A stretch of DNA of 20,534 nt from Silene noctiflora (taxonomy: Eukaryota; Streptophyta; Magnoliopsida; Caryophyllales; Caryophyllaceae), in contig VHZZ01005717.1 of assembly GCA_009801015.1 (NCBI GenBank), forward strand, positions 47,176 through 67,709, read 5' to 3'. Below the pieces are notes generated by a model. The model did not search any database. It was not told the DNA's origin and saw only the letters and a list, made by a program, of their open reading frames with translations. The position numbers and the translations under genes are program-made. Positions 18,680-20,534 of the stretch are shown here, piece after piece. Numbering within the stretch: the first letter of the stretch is position 1; every line of letters starts with the position of its first letter.

Positions 18680-19094
18680 TAAGGAATTTCTCACCTTGTT
18701 CATCATTTCTTTCACCTAAGTAAGTCAAGATCTACCCTTCTCTAGTTTATTTGAACCCCAACTTTTGGAGGCTTTGTTATGGGTAATTAATTAGTAATTA
18801 GTAGGTGTAATATGGTTAATTAATGGGTAATAATAAGGGGTTTTGTAGTGTATTATAGTGTAGGATGTATTGTGATAGTTGTTACATGGTTTGTATAGGA
18901 TGAGACGGTTTCATAAGACGAGATTGTGTCTGATTCGAATAGCTTATGGAGATTGCTAAAAGGTAGGTTAACCCTACTCGGTTTCAATAATTGTTGATGT
19001 TTTGCGTCGGTTTATGTTGTAGTTGGGAGTTTTGGTTATGAATATGTTTGGTAGTAGTTGTGCGTATGTTGGTTTGTGGCGTTGTGGAGAGTTA

Positions 19095-19173
19095 TGGAGA
19101 AGTAGTACGTTTATTTCTTATGTATGAGTTGAACTTTGGGGACAAAGTTCCTTTTAAGGAGGGAAGACTGTAA
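19095..19173 (+). pseudogene. C-terminal tail of Ty3-type pol with polypurine tract
   Basis: The frame ending at TAA 19171-19173 reads LFLMYELNFGDKVPFKEGRL, resembling the last residues of Ty3/gypsy polyproteins, whose stop often overlaps the LTR start. AAGGAGGGAAGA directly before TGTAATACTACGG is the expected polypurine tract. Only a short 3' piece of an internal region remains, and its 5' boundary against LTR A is approximate. Confidence 0.6.
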
Positions 19174-19199
19174 TACTACGGTTTTCTGTGTCTGTAGCT

Positions 19200-19321
19200 A
19201 CTCTATCGAGTAGGACTTACTCTGTCGAGTAAGTAAGTGCGTTTTACAATCAGAGTCTGGTTGTTGGGTACTCGATCGAGTAAGGGTGGCACTCGATCGA
19301 GTAAGGGTCACTCGATCGAGT
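19200..19321. repeat. Five-copy palindrome array in LTR B U3
   Basis: Perfect ACTCGATCGAGT copies at 19270-19281, 19291-19302 and 19310-19321, plus one-mismatch copies ACTCTATCGAGT (19200-19211) and ACTCTGTCGAGT (19219-19230). Start-to-start spacing is 19, 51, 21 and 19 bp. Confidence 0.92.
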
Positions 19322-19373
19322 AAGTCAGTCTTACTGGTCTTTTAGTCGAGCTTTGTTAATAACGCGAGAGTGG

Positions 19374-19380
19374 TATTTAA
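19374..19380 (+). promoter_or_regulatory. TATA-like element of LTR B
   Basis: TATTTAA lies about 53 bp downstream of the last palindrome, a position suited to the U3 core promoter. The expected transcript start is near 19405-19410. Confidence 0.45.
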
Positions 19381-20027
19381 CCTATCCCGTCAGTTTTTTT
19401 TTTCATTTTATCTTTTCTTAAAATCACTCAAAGCAAAACAGAGAGAACGTAGTTGCATTCCACTTCGCGTTGTTAGCAAATCCAAGGGCTAGAGTCGTTG
19501 GTTTTCGGAGTTCTTTACGCCATTGCGATCGTCGTCTTTTGGGTAAGATCTAGATACCGTTTTTATGTTGTTTAGTCGATTTTGATTAAAACCCTAATTG
19601 GGTGTTTTGGGGGTAATTGGGGATATCGTTGTAGTGATTGTGATTGTATGATTATATGTGTATAGGAGGTGAATTCGTAGAGGAGCACTTTTGATCGTTG
19701 GATTGCTACGTGGTGATTGCTATTCAGATAGGATTTTCCCTACTCGGTTATTGATTACATATGTATGATTGGTTTGTGTTTATTAATATGTCTTATGGAT
19801 GTTTCGATGGATGGAATCGTATGGTTGAGTCATTGTATGTATGGTCTGTGTAGCGAGGCGTGCCCTCGGCTGAGTAGAGTCACTTGCGGGAGTGACTTCA
19901 CGCCCTTGATTCGCCCTTTGTGGAACCCGCCACATGAGGAGATGTACACATTAATGAACATGGGTTTACGCTCGGATGAGATGAGCGAGGATTTGGTGGG
20001 TACGACTGCGGTCCCCCACTGGCAGGG

Positions 20028-20047
20028 CTACACACTTTAGTGTGTAG
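20028..20047. repeat. 8-bp hairpin in LTR B
   Basis: CTACACAC and GTGTGTAG flank a TTTA loop, a perfect stem in the presumed R-U5 part, so it would be present in the element's RNA. Confidence 0.75.
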
Positions 20048-20481
20048 TCAGTGATGTGGTGTGGTGTGATGGTGGAGTTAGTGTGGTTTGTGTTGTACTT
20101 CTGTATTTGATATTTGGTTTGTGTTGTCAGTAACTGACCTCGTTCTGTGTTTTGAAAAACTGTGGTGATCCCTTCGGGGTGGTGAGAAGTTATTGAGCAG
20201 GTATGATATATACACATGGGATAGTTGGGCGATTACCACGAGATTAGAAGTCTTCCGCTGTGTCAGAGTTTTGTTAGTCTAGTTGTTAAACTTTTGAGAC
20301 GATTGTATCTTTTGGTTAAGACATATTTGGTTTTGTAATGTAAACAGTTTAAATTCAGTTATTAAAATATGTTTCGTTATTATCTATTTTATTATCATTA
20401 CCTCGGGAAACCGAGTTGGTAGCACCTCTATTCCTAAGGTGGCCTTGGTAAGGCACTTTGGTGAATGAGAGTGTTACAAAG

Positions 20482-20493
20482 TGGTATCAGAGC
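20482..20493 (+). other. Primer-binding site, initiator-Met tRNA type
   Basis: TGGTATCAGAGC follows the LTR end (20478) after AAG. It is complementary to the 3' end of initiator methionine tRNA, the usual primer of plant Ty3 and Ty1 elements. It shows that LTR B serves as a 5' LTR. Confidence 0.9.
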
Positions 20494-20500
20494 GACGATT

Positions 20501-20534
20501 ATGGAACCTAAAACTAATGAACCCAATGAACCTA
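20501..20534 (+). CDS. Start of gag-like ORF, cut by window end
   Basis: ATG at 20501, seven bases after the primer-binding site, opens MEPKTNEPNEP, with no stop before the window ends. Its position fits gag, but eleven residues are too few to confirm by family. Confidence 0.5.
   Translation, partial: MEPKTNEPNEP

Larger units (their letters stand above)
18043..19040 (+). mobile_element. LTR A: partial Ty3-type LTR, interrupted by a MITE
   Basis: It starts TGTAATACCCGG, a common plant Ty3/gypsy LTR beginning, and carries an array of CCGAGT/ACTCGG palindromes (18190-18280). A later segment, CCCTACTCGGTT (near 18981), matches LTR B at 19739, and TGTATAGGATGAGA resembles TGTATAGGAGGTGA in LTR B. 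So A and B share architecture but are diverged. The region equivalent to the last ~700 bp of LTR B is missing. The right boundary is approximate. A 271-bp MITE is inserted within it. Confidence 0.65.
19169..20478 (+). mobile_element. LTR B: complete Ty3-type LTR (1310 bp)
   Basis: It begins TGTAATACTACGG and ends GAGTGTTACA, with TGTAA/TTACA terminal inverted repeats and the TG...CA ends of LTRs. A primer-binding site follows three bases later and a polypurine tract precedes it. A TATA-like TATTTAA lies at 19374-19380, preceded by five ACTCGATCGAGT-type palindromes. No protein is encoded; the open frame at 19765-20040 is a common feature of long LTRs. Confidence 0.85.

Noticed and set aside
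19200..19321. CRISPR-like array from the repeated ACTCGATCGAGT units
   Set aside because: Units are 12-bp palindromes with 7-9 bp gaps in most cases, in a plant LTR; there are no spacers of CRISPR size and no cas genes.
19765..20040. 91-codon plus-strand ORF
   Set aside because: It lies wholly inside LTR B, between U3 and the LTR end, with no recognised domain. It is a chance open frame of the LTR.
20482..20493. tRNA gene at the TGGTATCAGAGC sequence
   Set aside because: Only the 12-nt complement of a tRNA 3' end is present and no cloverleaf surrounds it; it is a primer-binding site.

Overview
The window is plant nuclear DNA, almost certainly from a eudicot. Introns follow plant rules, noncoding DNA is AT-rich, and there are plant-type MITEs, LINEs and Ty3-like LTRs. 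The LTR style, with ACTCGATCGAGT palindromes, recalls Caryophyllales, but that placement is a weak inference. Single N bases occur at 96, 372 and 13718.

Layout: (1) 1-2208 holds nested retrotransposon debris: an LTR-like fragment ending near 588, joined to the decayed 3' half of an L1-type LINE with zinc-knuckle and RNase H remnants and a poly(A) tail. (2) 2310-2635 is a broken RTE-type LINE tail on the minus strand. (3) 2783-3002 is a complete Stowaway-like MITE with TA duplications. (4) 3471-3968 is an intact single-exon PADRE (DUF4228) gene on the plus strand with a TATA box. (5) 4382-17713 on the minus strand is a complete ten-exon MRG (MORF-related) chromodomain gene. I rebuilt it by hand: every junction keeps frame and gives 322 residues. 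It converges tail-to-tail on the PADRE gene, with 413 bp between stop codons. (6) 18043-20534 is Ty3-type LTR retrotransposon DNA. It comprises a partial LTR (A) carrying a Tourist-like MITE, a short pol tail with polypurine tract, a full LTR (B), an initiator-Met-type primer-binding site, and the first codons of a gag-like frame that runs off the window.

The main result is the MRG gene, which six-frame ORF calling breaks into unrelated-looking pieces. It has a 14-nt microexon encoding the centre of the chromo-barrel aromatic cage, followed by an apparent GC-AG intron. Its introns total 12,363 bp against 969 bp of CDS and contain diverged duplications, hairpins, and a poly(C)/(AC) tract that is G-rich in the transcript. 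The second notable structure is the head-to-tail LTR arrangement at the right edge, with arrays of short palindromes in both LTRs. I found no CRISPR array, rRNA or tRNA gene, and no bacterial-type operon.
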